Positions 1 to 9,518 of a stretch of DNA of 64,000 bases are shown piece after piece (the stretch's first letter is position 1; each line of letters starts with the position of its first letter). The stretch is taken from contig NZ_JACVXB010000004.1 of the NCBI RefSeq assembly GCF_014596945.1, positions 289,926 through 353,925 on the forward strand. The letters run 5' to 3'. Source of the stretch: Aestuariibaculum sediminum (lineage in GTDB: Bacteria; Bacteroidota; Bacteroidia; Flavobacteriales; Flavobacteriaceae). Made by a program: the position numbers and the translations under genes. The notes beneath the pieces were generated by a model that saw only the letters and a program-made list of their open reading frames with translations, ran no database searches and was not told where the DNA came from.

Positions 1-41
1 GATAAGACCAAACACATTTTAAAAATAGAATTTATTCAATA

Positions 42-1664
42 ATGAAGGTGTTACAAGGACAAATAGTCGATATTTTCAATAAGCGTATTTTTAAAGGAGA
101 AATAACCTTTAAGGCAGGAAAAATAATTGCTATTGAAGAAAAATGCCATAACGTTAATCAATTTGTTCTTCCCGGATTTGTCGATGCGCATATTCATATT
201 GAAAGTTCTATGCTTGTACCAAGCGAGTTTGCGAAAATAGCTGTCACACATGGTACGGTTGCAACAGTTTCCGATCCGCATGAAATTGCTAATGTTTTAG
301 GTGTAAAAGGTGTCGAGTTTATGATTGAAAACGGTAAACAAGTGCCTTTTAAGTTTAATTTTGGTGCACCATCCTGTGTCCCAGCAACTGAGTTTGAGTC
401 TGCAGGGGCAATAATAGATTCCGAAGCTATTAAAACCTTGCTTCAAAAAGAATCTATAAAATACCTTGCCGAAATGATGAATTACCCAGGCGTTCTTTTT
501 GATGATGAAGAGGTCATGAAGAAAATAGCTTGGTCTAAACATTTTAATAAACCTGTTGATGGTCATGCGCCAGGTTTACGAGGTGATGATCTAACTAAAT
601 ACATTGATGCCGGAATCAGTACAGATCATGAGTGTTTTAGTTACGATGAAGCATTAGAAAAGCTACAAAAGGGAATGAGAATTTTAATTCGTGAAGGTAG
701 CGCGGCTAAAAATTTTGATGCTTTAATCGATTTGGCGAATGATCATTTTGAGCAGATGATGTTCTGTAGCGACGATAAACATCCGGACGATTTGTTAATC
801 GATCACATAAACAAACTTTGTGCCCGAGCCGTGGCGCAAGGTGTCGATGTATTTAAAGTCTTGCAAATGGCTTGTGTTAATCCTGTTAAACATTATAATT
901 TAGACGTTGGTTTGCTGCAAGTTGGTGATGCTGCCGATTTTATTATAGTTGAAGATTTAAAAGATTTTAAAACGCTTCAAACCTATATAGACGGAGAACT
1001 CGTATTCAATAATGGTGACTCTCTAATTTCATCGGTTCATTTTGAGAATCTTAATCATTTCCAATGCGAGAAAAAGACGACTTTAGATTTTAAAATTGAA
1101 TCTTCAGCAAAGCAAATTCGCGTTATTGAAGCCATGGAAGGTCAGTTGGTTACAAATGAAATAATAACTGAGGCTACTATAAAAGATGGAAATTTAGTTT
1201 CGAATATTGAAAATGATATTTTAAAAATAACTGTAGTTAATCGTTATAAAAATCAAAAACCAGCTTTAGCATTCATTAAAAATTTTGGACTAAAAGAGGG
1301 AGCGATAGCCTCATCGGTAGGTCATGATTCCCATAATATTATTGCCGTTGGTGTTTCAGATGAAGCTATTTGTAAAGCTGTAAATTTACTCATTGAAAAT
1401 AATGGTGGAATTTGTGCCATTTCGCATGACGGTGATCAGGTTTTGCCCTTGCCTGTAGCAGGAATTATAAGCGACAAAGATGCTAAAATGGTTGGTGAGG
1501 CCTATGCTAAACTCGACAAAATGGCTAAGAAAATGGGCAGTAATTTGAATGCTCCATATATGACGTTGTCGTTTATGGCGCTATTAGTCATTCCAGCGTT
1601 AAAACTAAGCGATCAAGGTCTCTTCAACGGAAAAAGCTTTAAATTTACGACATTAGAATATTAA
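42..1664 (+). CDS. ade: Adenine deaminase
   Basis: Amidohydrolase-superfamily enzyme that converts adenine to hypoxanthine and ammonia in the cytoplasm. The 540 residues match the usual family length. The metal-binding HxH lies at residues 50-52 (VDAHIHIES), followed by the PHEIAN segment typical of adenine deaminases, and the C-terminal half has the family's GHDSHN and [11 protein letters not shown] signatures. The ATG at 42 begins the conserved N-terminal beta-sandwich strand. The yheT-like gene follows after 6 bases, so the two are probably cotranscribed. As a purine nitrogen-scavenging enzyme it suits the nitrogen theme of the region, but no purine uptake gene is visible. Only 41 bases of upstream sequence are present, so the promoter cannot be judged. 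Confidence 0.95.
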   Translation: MKVLQGQIVDIFNKRIFKGEITFKAGKIIAIEEKCHNVNQFVLPGFVDAHIHIESSMLVPSEFAKIAVTHGTVATVSDPHEIANVLGVKGVEFMIENGKQVPFKFNFGAPSCVPATEFESAGAIIDSEAIKTLLQKESIKYLAEMMNYPGVLFDDEEVMKKIAWSKHFNKPVDGHAPGLRGDDLTKYIDAGISTDHECFSYDEALEKLQKGMRILIREGSAAKNFDALIDLANDHFEQMMFCSDDKHPDDLLIDHINKLCARAVAQGVDVFKVLQMACVNPVKHYNLDVGLLQVGDAADFIIVEDLKDFKTLQTYIDGELVFNNGDSLISSVHFENLNHFQCEKKTTLDFKIESSAKQIRVIEAMEGQLVTNEIITEATIKDGNLVSNIENDILKITVVNRYKNQKPALAFIKNFGLKEGAIASSVGHDSHNIIAVGVSDEAICKAVNLLIENNGGICAISHDGDQVLPLPVAGIISDKDAKMVGEAYAKLDKMAKKMGSNLNAPYMTLSFMALLVIPALKLSDQGLFNGKSFKFTTLEY

Positions 1665-1670
1665 TTAATT

Positions 1671-2627
1671 ATGCCAATTATACAAAGTACCTACAAACCT
1701 TCATTCATTTTTAATAGCGGATTTATTGCTACCGTATACTCTGGACTTGTCCGAAGCGTAAAACTTAATCAAAAACGTGAGCGCATAACACTTCGTGATG
1801 GGGATTTTTTAGATTTAGATTGGAGTTATTCCGATAAAGCTTCCGACAAGGTCATATTGTGTTTTCATGGATTGGAAGGTCATGGACAACGCCCTTATAT
1901 TACAGGAACCGCTAAACTATTTAATGAGAACAATTGTGATGCTATTTGTGTTAATTTTAGGGGATGTAGTGGTGAAGATAATCTATTGTTTAGGAGTTAC
2001 CATTCTGGAGCAACAGAGGATTTGGAAGATATTATGAAACATATTTTAGGTTTAAAAAAATATAATGAGATTTATTTATACGGCATTAGTTTGGGAGCAA
2101 ATTTAATTTTAAAATATTTGGGAGAACGCGACAACGTGCCAGGCGAAATTAAAGCCGCTGTAGCTGTTTCGGTACCAGCAGACTTGGCTGGATCTTGTGA
2201 GGAACTTATGAGACCTAAAAATAGACCATATGCCAATCGTTTTTTAAATCATTTAAAAAAGAAACTCTTAAATAAAGCAGTAAAGTTTCCTGATGAATTA
2301 TCGTTTGAGGAATTTTGTACCATTAACACGTTAAGGGATTTCGACGATGTATACACGGCAAAAGCTCATGGATTTAAAGATGCGACAGATTATTATGAAC
2401 AAAGTAGCTGTTTACAATTTCTATCCAAAATAAAAATACGCACGCTCATCATTAATGCGCTTAATGATTCTTTTTTATCACCAGAGTGTTATCCCGTAAA
2501 AGAGGCCAAAGAAAATTCCAATTTATTTTTAGAGATGCCTAAAAAAGGAGGGCATGTAGGTTTTATAGATAAGCGTAATGTGTATTATAACGAGAAAAGA
2601 GCTCTCGAATTCATATTAAACTCTTAA
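1671..2627 (+). CDS. YheT/EMB8-family alpha/beta hydrolase
   Basis: Cytoplasmic serine hydrolase of the YheT (COG0429) type; substrate unknown in this family. The fold is visible as an oxyanion segment HGLEGH (residues 66-71), nucleophile elbow GISLG with Ser140, a likely acid Asp266 (NALNDSF) and His295 (GGHVGF). The length of 318 aa is normal for YheT proteins. It starts 6 bases after the ade stop and no terminator separates them. A gap of 95 bases follows before the molybdenum hydroxylase genes, so it probably belongs with ade rather than with them. Confidence 0.85.
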   Translation: MPIIQSTYKPSFIFNSGFIATVYSGLVRSVKLNQKRERITLRDGDFLDLDWSYSDKASDKVILCFHGLEGHGQRPYITGTAKLFNENNCDAICVNFRGCSGEDNLLFRSYHSGATEDLEDIMKHILGLKKYNEIYLYGISLGANLILKYLGERDNVPGEIKAAVAVSVPADLAGSCEELMRPKNRPYANRFLNHLKKKLLNKAVKFPDELSFEEFCTINTLRDFDDVYTAKAHGFKDATDYYEQSSCLQFLSKIKIRTLIINALNDSFLSPECYPVKEAKENSNLFLEMPKKGGHVGFIDKRNVYYNEKRALEFILNS

Positions 2628-2722
2628 AAAAAGTTAATCCATCTTGAACAAGCGTACTTTTTTGTATTTTTAAAAGAATTCATTTAAACAAACTATCTTT
2701 TAATTAAAAAATACAACTGAAT

Positions 2723-3178
2723 ATGCCTGAATATAAATTAAAAATTAATGGTAAGTCTCATACCGTTAACGTTGATGAAGACACACCGCTCTTGTGGGTG
2801 TTGCGTGATGAATTAAACCTTCTTGGTACTAAATTTGGGTGTGGTATTGGACAATGTGGTGCTTGTACCGTGCATTTCGAAGGTGCTGCAGTAAGAAGTT
2901 GCTTGCTGCAGGTTTCAACGATTAAAGATTCAAAAATTACTACGATTGAAGGCTTATCGGAAGATGGAGATCATCCATTGCAGAAAGCCTGGTTAGAGCA
3001 TGATGTTCCACAATGCGGATATTGCCAAAGTGGACAAATTATGAATGCCGCTGCACTTTTAAAAGAAAAACCAAAACCCACTGACGCAGATATTGATAGT
3101 GCTATGAATGGAAATATTTGTCGTTGCGGCACATATATTCGTATAAAACAAGCGATTAAAACAGCGTCTAATCAATAA
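2723..3178 (+). CDS. Small 2Fe-2S subunit of a molybdenum hydroxylase (IorA/CoxS type)
   Basis: Electron-transfer subunit of a xanthine-oxidase-family enzyme. The N-terminal plant-ferredoxin-type cluster uses Cys40, Cys45, Cys48 and Cys60 (CGIGQCGAC), and the second 2Fe-2S domain uses Cys98, Cys101, Cys133 and Cys135 (CGYC, CRC). At 151 aa it has the size of stand-alone small subunits such as isoquinoline 1-oxidoreductase alpha. The Mo subunit follows after 11 bases. No FAD subunit is encoded nearby, so electrons probably pass to an unknown periplasmic or membrane acceptor rather than to NAD or O2. The substrate cannot be told from sequence. Confidence 0.92.
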   Translation: MPEYKLKINGKSHTVNVDEDTPLLWVLRDELNLLGTKFGCGIGQCGACTVHFEGAAVRSCLLQVSTIKDSKITTIEGLSEDGDHPLQKAWLEHDVPQCGYCQSGQIMNAAALLKEKPKPTDADIDSAMNGNICRCGTYIRIKQAIKTASNQ

Positions 3179-3189
3179 ATTCAAAAATC

Positions 3190-5388
3190 ATGACTAAAAT
3201 AAAAACACAATATAATCGTCGTTCATTTTTGAAGGTTTCGGCAGCAGCAGGCGGAGGTATGCTCATAGGCTTTAGTTGGTTAACAGGATGTGTTACCAGT
3301 AATAAAAAAGACGATGTTATTGCCATCCCAAATGAATGGTTCGAAATTAATGGATACATCAAAATTGGGGATACTGGTTTGGTAACAATTTATTCACCAA
3401 ACCCTGAGATTGGACAAAACGTAAAAACTTCAATGCCCATGATTGTGGCAGAGGAGTTAGATGTTGATTGGAATCATGTAATCGTAGAGCAAGGGGCTTT
3501 AAATGAAGATGCCTTCAAAAACCCCCAATTTGCAGGTGGTAGTTTGTCCATAAAGCGAGGTTGGCATCCTTTAAGAATGGCAGGTGCAACAGGTAGGCGT
3601 ATGCTTATGGAAGCAGCGGCTAAAGAATGGAATGTTGATGTTGAAGGCTTAACCGTTACGAAAGGGATTATTAAAGAGATAGATGGCGAAAGAAGTATTA
3701 GTTACGGAGAAATTGCAAGCAAAGCGGTTGGTATAGAAATTCCAGAAGAAGTGGAATTGAAGGATGTTAAAAATTTTCAATTAATTGGTACAAGTCAGAA
3801 AAATGTAGAAGGTAAAAATATTGTAACCGGCAAACCGTTGTTTGGTATCGATTTTAAAAGGGAAGGGATGAAATTAGCTATGATAGAGCATCCTCCTGCC
3901 TTTGGAATGAAGGTTAAAGCATTTAATGAAGATGAAATAAAAGCTATGCCAGGAATTTATGATGCTTTTATTGTAGATACAGCAATACCAGGACCAGGGT
4001 GGTCTGACGAAAAAGGATTTTTACAGTTGGTTGCCATTGTGGGAGATTCAACTTGGAAACTGATGAAAGCGAAAAAAGCACTTAAAACCAATTGGGAGGT
4101 CGTTGGTGAATTGGAAAATTCTGAAATGCATTCAAAAAGAATGGAGGAAGCTCTAGCTTCAAGTGAATTAAGAGAAAGTAGAAAGGACGGCGACCCAGAA
4201 AGTGCTTTCAAAAAGGCTTCAAAAGTTATTGAACGAACATATAGTTCTCCATTTTTACCCCATAATACGATGGAACCGATGAATTTCTTTGCCCATGTTA
4301 CCGATACATCAGCGGAGTTAGTAGGCCCTACCCAAACGCCGAAGGCTTTAGAAGATTCAGTGTCTAAATTACTCAATTTACCCATTGAAGCAATTACCGT
4401 AGATATGACGCGAATTGGAGGGGGTTTTGGAAGACGGTTGTACGTTCATTTTGGAGTAGAAGCAGCTGCCATATCTAAAAAAATAGGTGCTCCTGTAAAA
4501 CTTATTTACACGCGCGAAGACGATATGACTCAAGGAACATATCGTCCAGCTTATTTAGCAACATACAAAGCTGGATTAGATGAGAATAATAGCCTAATAG
4601 CGTTTTCAATTAAAGGCACAGGATTACCAGAAAACCCTGTTTTCGAAAACCGTTTTCCTGCAGGAACAGTCGATAATTATCTGGCTGAAAAAATAAGTAC
4701 TAAAACAAATATCACAACAGGAGCATGGCGTGCACCGAGATCTCATTTTACAGCAGCTGCCGAACAATCGTTTTTAGATGAAGTCGCCGAATTGGCAGGT
4801 AAAGACCCTATTGAATTTAGATTAGAATTATTTGACAAAGCCGAAAATAATCCAGTTGGAGAAAATAACGATTACGATCCTAAGCGTTATGCCGGCGTGC
4901 TTAAACTGGTAAAGGAGAAGTGCAATTGGGGCGTGGAGACTCCTGGAATATACAGAGGTGTAGCTGCCTATTATTGTCATTCCAGTTATGTGGCTGAGGT
5001 TATAGATATCGCTATGGAGAGTAATAAACCTAAGGTGAAAAAAGTATGGTGTGCTGTAGATTGTGGAATTGTAATTAATCGGGATGCTGCCAAAAATATG
5101 GTTGAAGGCGGGGTGGTTGATGGAATTGGGCATGCAATGTATAGCCAGTTAACATTTAATGATGGTGCTCCAGAACAAAATAATTTTAACACCTATCGAT
5201 TAATGCGACATTCACAGGCGCCAGAGGCAATTGAGGTATTTTTTGTTGAGAATGATATCGATCCAACGGGATTAGGAGAGCCTGGTTTGCCACCTGCCAT
5301 TGGCGCCTTGGCAAACGCATTGTATAAGGCAACAGGAGAACGTTTGTATCATCAGCCGTTTGTTTCTTATAAATCGGTAATCGGTTAA
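3190..5388 (+). CDS. Molybdopterin-binding subunit of a molybdenum hydroxylase (IorB type), Tat-exported
   Basis: Large catalytic subunit of a xanthine-oxidase-family enzyme, 732 aa, close to isoquinoline 1-oxidoreductase beta subunits. The N-terminus carries a twin-arginine signal (RRSFLK, Arg10-Arg11) and a hydrophobic stretch ending in LTGC, which could also serve as a lipobox; the folded, cofactor-loaded enzyme is therefore expected in the periplasm. Visible signatures are GGGFGRR (cofactor contact) and the active-site glutamate in GLGEPG near the C-terminus. The upstream gene supplies the 2Fe-2S subunit; XdhC and MocA downstream serve its cofactor. Aldehydes or N-heterocycles are possible substrates by family analogy only. 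Confidence 0.9.
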   Translation: MTKIKTQYNRRSFLKVSAAAGGGMLIGFSWLTGCVTSNKKDDVIAIPNEWFEINGYIKIGDTGLVTIYSPNPEIGQNVKTSMPMIVAEELDVDWNHVIVEQGALNEDAFKNPQFAGGSLSIKRGWHPLRMAGATGRRMLMEAAAKEWNVDVEGLTVTKGIIKEIDGERSISYGEIASKAVGIEIPEEVELKDVKNFQLIGTSQKNVEGKNIVTGKPLFGIDFKREGMKLAMIEHPPAFGMKVKAFNEDEIKAMPGIYDAFIVDTAIPGPGWSDEKGFLQLVAIVGDSTWKLMKAKKALKTNWEVVGELENSEMHSKRMEEALASSELRESRKDGDPESAFKKASKVIERTYSSPFLPHNTMEPMNFFAHVTDTSAELVGPTQTPKALEDSVSKLLNLPIEAITVDMTRIGGGFGRRLYVHFGVEAAAISKKIGAPVKLIYTREDDMTQGTYRPAYLATYKAGLDENNSLIAFSIKGTGLPENPVFENRFPAGTVDNYLAEKISTKTNITTGAWRAPRSHFTAAAEQSFLDEVAELAGKDPIEFRLELFDKAENNPVGENNDYDPKRYAGVLKLVKEKCNWGVETPGIYRGVAAYYCHSSYVAEVIDIAMESNKPKVKKVWCAVDCGIVINRDAAKNMVEGGVVDGIGHAMYSQLTFNDGAPEQNNFNTYRLMRHSQAPEAIEVFFVENDIDPTGLGEPGLPPAIGALANALYKATGERLYHQPFVSYKSVIG

Positions 5389-5398
5389 TCGTTATCCT

Positions 5399-6433
5399 AT
5401 GACTCACGAATTAAAAACACTTTTAGAAACTGCAATAAATTGGGAAACGGAGGGTTTAATTTCTGTCTTGGCCACGGTTGTAGACTTAGATGGTTCGTCT
5501 TATAGGCGACCAGGTGTAAGAATGTTATTGAATAACAAGGGACAGTGGATTGGTGCGGTTAGCGGAGGCTGTGTAGAAAAAGAAGTGTATCGGCAAGCAA
5601 AAAGTGTGTTTCAAACTGGAGCGGCTAAAATGATGACTTACGATGGAAGGTATCGTTTAGGTTGCGAAGGTGTGTTATATATTTTATTAGAGCCAGTTTC
5701 ATTATCTGAAGCATTTAAATCGGCATTTTTTTATTGCATAAAAGAAAGAATCATATTTTCCATTTCTTCATATTATAAGAAACAAGAAGGTGTATGGGAT
5801 GGTTTGGGGTCGGTTTTTAAATTCGAAGGAAAAACATTTTCTATTCAAGATACTAAAGAACAGGGTTTTGTGCAACGTCCTAAAGAAGGACTTGAATTTA
5901 AACAAATACTACAACCATGTTTCAAGTTGGTAATAATAGGAACAGAGCATGATGCGGTTAAACTATCTGAATACGCATCCCTCACAGGGTGGGAGGTTAC
6001 TATAGTCTCTAAAGGGACAGAGGCAAAATCGGCTGAGTTTTTCCCAAAAGCAAAAGTATTTAAAGCCTTAGCTCCAGAACATATTCAAAGTCTATCTATA
6101 GATAATCAAACGGCTATTGTTCTAATGACTCATAATTTTGCCATGGATTTAAGGTATTTGGTTGCTCTTAACGGCGAAAAACCTAATTATATAGGACTGC
6201 TTGGGTCTACAAGACGCCGAGACGATTTGCTATCTCAGTTTATTGAATACTGTCCAGATGTGTCTGATGAATTTTTAGATATTATTTATGGTCCGGCAGG
6301 CGTAGATATTGGTTCGGAAACACCCGAAGAAATAGCTATTTCTATAGTGTCTGAAATTCTTGCGGTAACACGAGACAGGGAAACTTATTCATTACGGAAA
6401 AAGTCAGGTAAAATTCATGCCAGATTAAAGTAA
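5399..6433 (+). CDS. XdhC/CoxI-family Moco insertion and sulfuration protein
   Basis: Chaperone that binds molybdenum cofactor and helps make its sulfurated form for xanthine-oxidase-family enzymes. The N-terminal XdhC/CoxI domain shows SGGCVE (residues 55-60) with the conserved cysteine, and the C-terminal Rossmann-like domain ends in the family signature GPAGVDIGSETPEE. The 344-aa length fits two-domain XdhC. It lies 10 bases after the Mo subunit and 6 bases before mocA, an arrangement common in hydroxylase operons, which supports a dedicated maturation role for the enzyme encoded just upstream. Confidence 0.92.
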   Translation: MTHELKTLLETAINWETEGLISVLATVVDLDGSSYRRPGVRMLLNNKGQWIGAVSGGCVEKEVYRQAKSVFQTGAAKMMTYDGRYRLGCEGVLYILLEPVSLSEAFKSAFFYCIKERIIFSISSYYKKQEGVWDGLGSVFKFEGKTFSIQDTKEQGFVQRPKEGLEFKQILQPCFKLVIIGTEHDAVKLSEYASLTGWEVTIVSKGTEAKSAEFFPKAKVFKALAPEHIQSLSIDNQTAIVLMTHNFAMDLRYLVALNGEKPNYIGLLGSTRRRDDLLSQFIEYCPDVSDEFLDIIYGPAGVDIGSETPEEIAISIVSEILAVTRDRETYSLRKKSGKIHARLK

Positions 6434-6439
6434 ATCATA

Positions 6440-7054
6440 ATGAAAGTTAAAACAAAAACAGCTATTGTTGTTTTAGCGGCAGGTGAAGCTTCACGCATGG
6501 GAAAACCTAAACAATTGTTGCCTTGGGGAGAGACTACTTTACTCGAGCATACTATTAAAACCGCTTTAGAAGTTAATACAGATGAAATTTTGGTGGTTTT
6601 GGGTGCGCATTACAATGAAATTAAATCGCTGATTGATAAGTATCCAATACAAATAGTGTTTAATCCTGATTGGAAATCTGGATTGGGAACATCGATTTCT
6701 AAGGCTATTTATGAGATTCAAAATGGCCGGCAGGAAATACATGCCGTATTAATTATGTTGGCCGATCAGCCATTTATTTCTTCTAATGATTTGAATTTAA
6801 TGATTAAACATTTCAGAAAAAGTGAAAATCAAATAATAGCAACAATCTATGAGGGAGGTGTGAAAGGTGTTCCCGTATTGTTTGACGCGACTTATTTTGA
6901 TGACTTACTAGCTTTGAATGACGATTATGGAGCAAAAGAGATTATAAAACGTTATAAGGCCTTCGTGGATTTTTATAATAATAATTCTAATATAGCAGAT
7001 TTAGATACTCCCGATGAGTATCAATCGGCATATCAAAATACATTTAATATTTAA
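6440..7054 (+). CDS. mocA: Molybdenum cofactor cytidylyltransferase (MocA-like)
   Basis: Nucleotidyltransferase of 204 aa that attaches a nucleotide, usually CMP, to molybdopterin for xanthine-oxidase-family enzymes. The signature LAAGEASRMGKPKQLL (residues 12-27) binds the NTP phosphates, and LADQPF marks the metal-binding region. It differs from the MobA domain encoded at 27833-28633, so the genome has two Moco nucleotidyltransferases. Placement directly after xdhC supports an MCD role. The following molybdoenzyme starts 1 base after the stop, implying translational coupling. Confidence 0.85.
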   Translation: MKVKTKTAIVVLAAGEASRMGKPKQLLPWGETTLLEHTIKTALEVNTDEILVVLGAHYNEIKSLIDKYPIQIVFNPDWKSGLGTSISKAIYEIQNGRQEIHAVLIMLADQPFISSNDLNLMIKHFRKSENQIIATIYEGGVKGVPVLFDATYFDDLLALNDDYGAKEIIKRYKAFVDFYNNNSNIADLDTPDEYQSAYQNTFNI

Positions 7055-7055
7055 G

Positions 7056-9350
7056 ATGAGTTCTTCAGCACAAGATAAAGCCAAAACACCAGAAACATTT
7101 TCAGATTTTGAAGTCAAAGATGCGGCTAAAAACAGTGCGGGGTTTCCAGCACTGACGTCGGTTGTTTCTCAGGTATCAAAATACATGAATCCAGCTGATG
7201 CTTTTAAAATAGCATTAAAATTAAATCAGAAAGGAGGTTTTGATTGTCCGGGTTGTGCCTGGCCGGATCCGGATGACGAACGCTCGATTTTAGGTGAATA
7301 TTGCGAGAATGGCATGAAAGCGATGGCAGAAGAAATGCAGAATAAGACCATTGGCGAAGCTTTTTTTTCCCGATATTCAATTGAAGATTTAGCAAATTGG
7401 AGTGACTTTGAAATAGGTAAATCAGGTCGGTTAGCAGAACCCATGTATTTAGCTAAAGGAGCAGCTCATTACACACCAGTTTCTTGGGAAAGGGCTTTTG
7501 AAATTGTGGCTTCACATCTCAATAGTCTGGATTCACCCGATGAAGCTGTATTTTATACATCGGGAAGAACTACTAATGAAGCCGCTTTTTTATATCAACT
7601 ATTTGTTCGTGAGTTTGGTACAGCAAACTTACCAGACTGTTCAAATATGTGTCATGAAGCCAGTGGCAAAGCTTTATCGCAAACTTTAGGAATAGGTAAG
7701 GGGTCGGTAACCCTGGATGATTTATATAAAGCTGAGGTGGTAATTGTAGTTGGGCAGAATCCTGGCACCAATCATCCTAGAATGCTTTCTGCATTAGAAA
7801 AGTGTAAAAAGAATGGAGGAAAAATAGTAAGTATAAATCCATTGGCTGAAGCAGGATTAGTACGGTTTACCAATCCTCAAAATCCTTTAAAAATGATTAC
7901 AGGAGGAACGAAGCTAACCGATATCCATGTGCCCATTACAATCAATGGAGATGTCGCTTTTTTCAAGGCTTTATTGCTTAAATTGTTAGAAAGAGAAGAG
8001 CTTCGTGGTGATGGTTTTGATAAAAATTTTATAAAGACTTATACACATGGAATTGAAGCATTTATAACCGATTTAAAACGATATGATTTTGAAGAATGCT
8101 TGCAGCGTTCCGGTGTTTCTATAGATGTTTTTAACGCAGTTTTTGATCTTATTCTTAAACATAACAAAATTATAGTGTGTTGGGCTATGGGGTTAACGCA
8201 GCATGAAAATGCTGTAGACAATATTCGTGAGTTGGTAAATTTATTGCTTTTAAAGGGAAGTATAGGTAAGGAGGGGGCAGGAACTTGTCCTGTGAGAGGA
8301 CATTCCAATGTGCAAGGGGACAGAACCGTTGGTATATGGGAGTCTGCGCCTCAATCATTTTTGGATAAAATTGAAGCTAAATACGGATTCAAACCTACTA
8401 CAAAACATGGTTATTCAGTTATTGAAGCGATACGAGCTATGTATAATAAGAAAGCCAAAGTATTTTTTGGTTTAGGAGGAAATTTTATTTCGGCAGTACC
8501 CGATACGAATTATTCAGCTCAAGCTTTAGCAAATTGCTACTTAACAGTACATGTAAGTACTAAGTTAAATCGTTCACACTTGGTTACAGGTAAAGAGGCG
8601 TTAATATTACCTTGTTTGGGAAGAGCAGAAAAAGACTATCAAAAAACAGGGGTTCAAGTACAAAGTGTTGAAAATTCAATGGGAATTGTTTCTTCTACAA
8701 GAGGCATTTTAGAGCCATGTTCCAATAAATTATTAAGTGAAGTAGCTGTAGTCTGTGGTATTGCACATAAGACATTAGGTAAATCTTCTAAAATTAATTG
8801 GTTGCAGTATCGAGAGGATTATAATTTGGTTCGAAATGACATAGAAGAAGTTGTAGATGGTTTTTCGCATTACAATAAACGATTAAAAGAACCGTCGGGT
8901 TTTTATTTGCCTAATGGGGCTCGTGAGCGGCAATTTAATACGGCGACCAGTAAGGCTCAATTTTCAATTAATCAATTACCAACTTGGGAGTTGAAGGATC
9001 AAGAGCTGATAATGATGACCATTAGAAGTCATGACCAGTTTAATACAACAATTTATGGCTTAAATGATAGATACCGGGGTGTATATAACGAAAGGCGTAT
9101 TGTGTTTATGAATAAGGATGATATTAAATTAAGAGGGCTAAGAGCAAAACAAGTAATTAATTTAAAGTCTCATTATAAGGGTGTTATTCGCCAAGCAAAT
9201 CACTTCAAGGTCGTTCCATATGACATTCCTAAAGGATGTTGTGCAACATATTTCCCAGAAACAAATGTGTTAGTTCCTTTAGATAGTTTTGCACATACCG
9301 CTAAAACTCCAGCATCAAAAAGTGTTATTGTTACTGTTCATGCTATTTAG
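7056..9350 (+). CDS. FdhF/YdeP-family molybdopterin oxidoreductase
   Basis: DMSO-reductase-superfamily protein related to E. coli YdeP, whose reaction is not established. I chose the ATG at 7056 (764 aa, the family size): an upstream in-frame ATG at 7014 would overlap mocA by 41 bases and add 14 unconserved residues. The N-terminus has a CPGCAWPDP motif (Cys64, Cys67) rather than a full four-cysteine 4Fe-4S motif, as in YdeP. SNMCHEASG (Cys199) is the likely Mo ligand. Proteins of this type use bis-MGD, yet the neighbours (XdhC, MocA) serve the MCD-type enzyme, so sharing an operon is odd. No FdhD gene is visible in the window. Confidence 0.88.
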   Translation: MSSSAQDKAKTPETFSDFEVKDAAKNSAGFPALTSVVSQVSKYMNPADAFKIALKLNQKGGFDCPGCAWPDPDDERSILGEYCENGMKAMAEEMQNKTIGEAFFSRYSIEDLANWSDFEIGKSGRLAEPMYLAKGAAHYTPVSWERAFEIVASHLNSLDSPDEAVFYTSGRTTNEAAFLYQLFVREFGTANLPDCSNMCHEASGKALSQTLGIGKGSVTLDDLYKAEVVIVVGQNPGTNHPRMLSALEKCKKNGGKIVSINPLAEAGLVRFTNPQNPLKMITGGTKLTDIHVPITINGDVAFFKALLLKLLEREELRGDGFDKNFIKTYTHGIEAFITDLKRYDFEECLQRSGVSIDVFNAVFDLILKHNKIIVCWAMGLTQHENAVDNIRELVNLLLLKGSIGKEGAGTCPVRGHSNVQGDRTVGIWESAPQSFLDKIEAKYGFKPTTKHGYSVIEAIRAMYNKKAKVFFGLGGNFISAVPDTNYSAQALANCYLTVHVSTKLNRSHLVTGKEALILPCLGRAEKDYQKTGVQVQSVENSMGIVSSTRGILEPCSNKLLSEVAVVCGIAHKTLGKSSKINWLQYREDYNLVRNDIEEVVDGFSHYNKRLKEPSGFYLPNGARERQFNTATSKAQFSINQLPTWELKDQELIMMTIRSHDQFNTTIYGLNDRYRGVYNERRIVFMNKDDIKLRGLRAKQVINLKSHYKGVIRQANHFKVVPYDIPKGCCATYFPETNVLVPLDSFAHTAKTPASKSVIVTVHAI

Positions 9351-9392
9351 GAATCTTCATTCTTTTATATTTTCCATCATTATATTTTAATT

Positions 9393-9410
9393 TATACGTA
9401 TAAATACGTG
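9393..9410. promoter_or_regulatory. Possible second operator upstream of nirB
   Basis: A perfect 10-bp palindrome TATACGTATA (9393-9402) runs into TAAATACGTG, giving TACGTA-N4-TACGTG, which resembles the TTAAGTA-N4-TACTTAA palindrome found nearer to nirB. A related ATACGTAT core lies upstream of nasA (15798-15805). Function is inferred from resemblance alone. Confidence 0.3.
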
Positions 9411-9466
9411 TTTTATTTTATGAATTTATGAATTTTTCGTTTAATACTAAATTTTAGATTTTAAAA

Positions 9467-9489
9467 TTAAGTATAATTACGTAGTTTTG
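9467..9489 (+). promoter_or_regulatory. nirB promoter: shared palindrome overlapping a -7 box
   Basis: TTAAGTA-N4-TACGTAG (9467-9484) matches the palindrome found perfectly upstream of nasA with two changes in the right half. The Bacteroidota -7 box TAGTTTTG (9482-9489) overlaps its right end, with the G 13.5 bases from the palindrome centre. A second possible -7 box, TATGTTTG, lies at 9492-9499. No TTTG -33 element is evident at the normal spacing, which would fit regulator-dependent expression. Confidence 0.6.
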
Positions 9490-9518
9490 ATTATGTTTGT
9501 AATGTAAAATACGTAGTT

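Noticed and set aside
4828..5407. Minus-strand open frames opposite the molybdenum hydroxylase gene
   Set aside because: No family signature; they mirror the codon structure of a clearly real gene on the other strand.
7014..7055. Earlier in-frame ATG for the YdeP-type gene
   Set aside because: It overlaps mocA by 41 bases and adds 14 residues unlike family N-termini; ATG 7056 gives the standard length.
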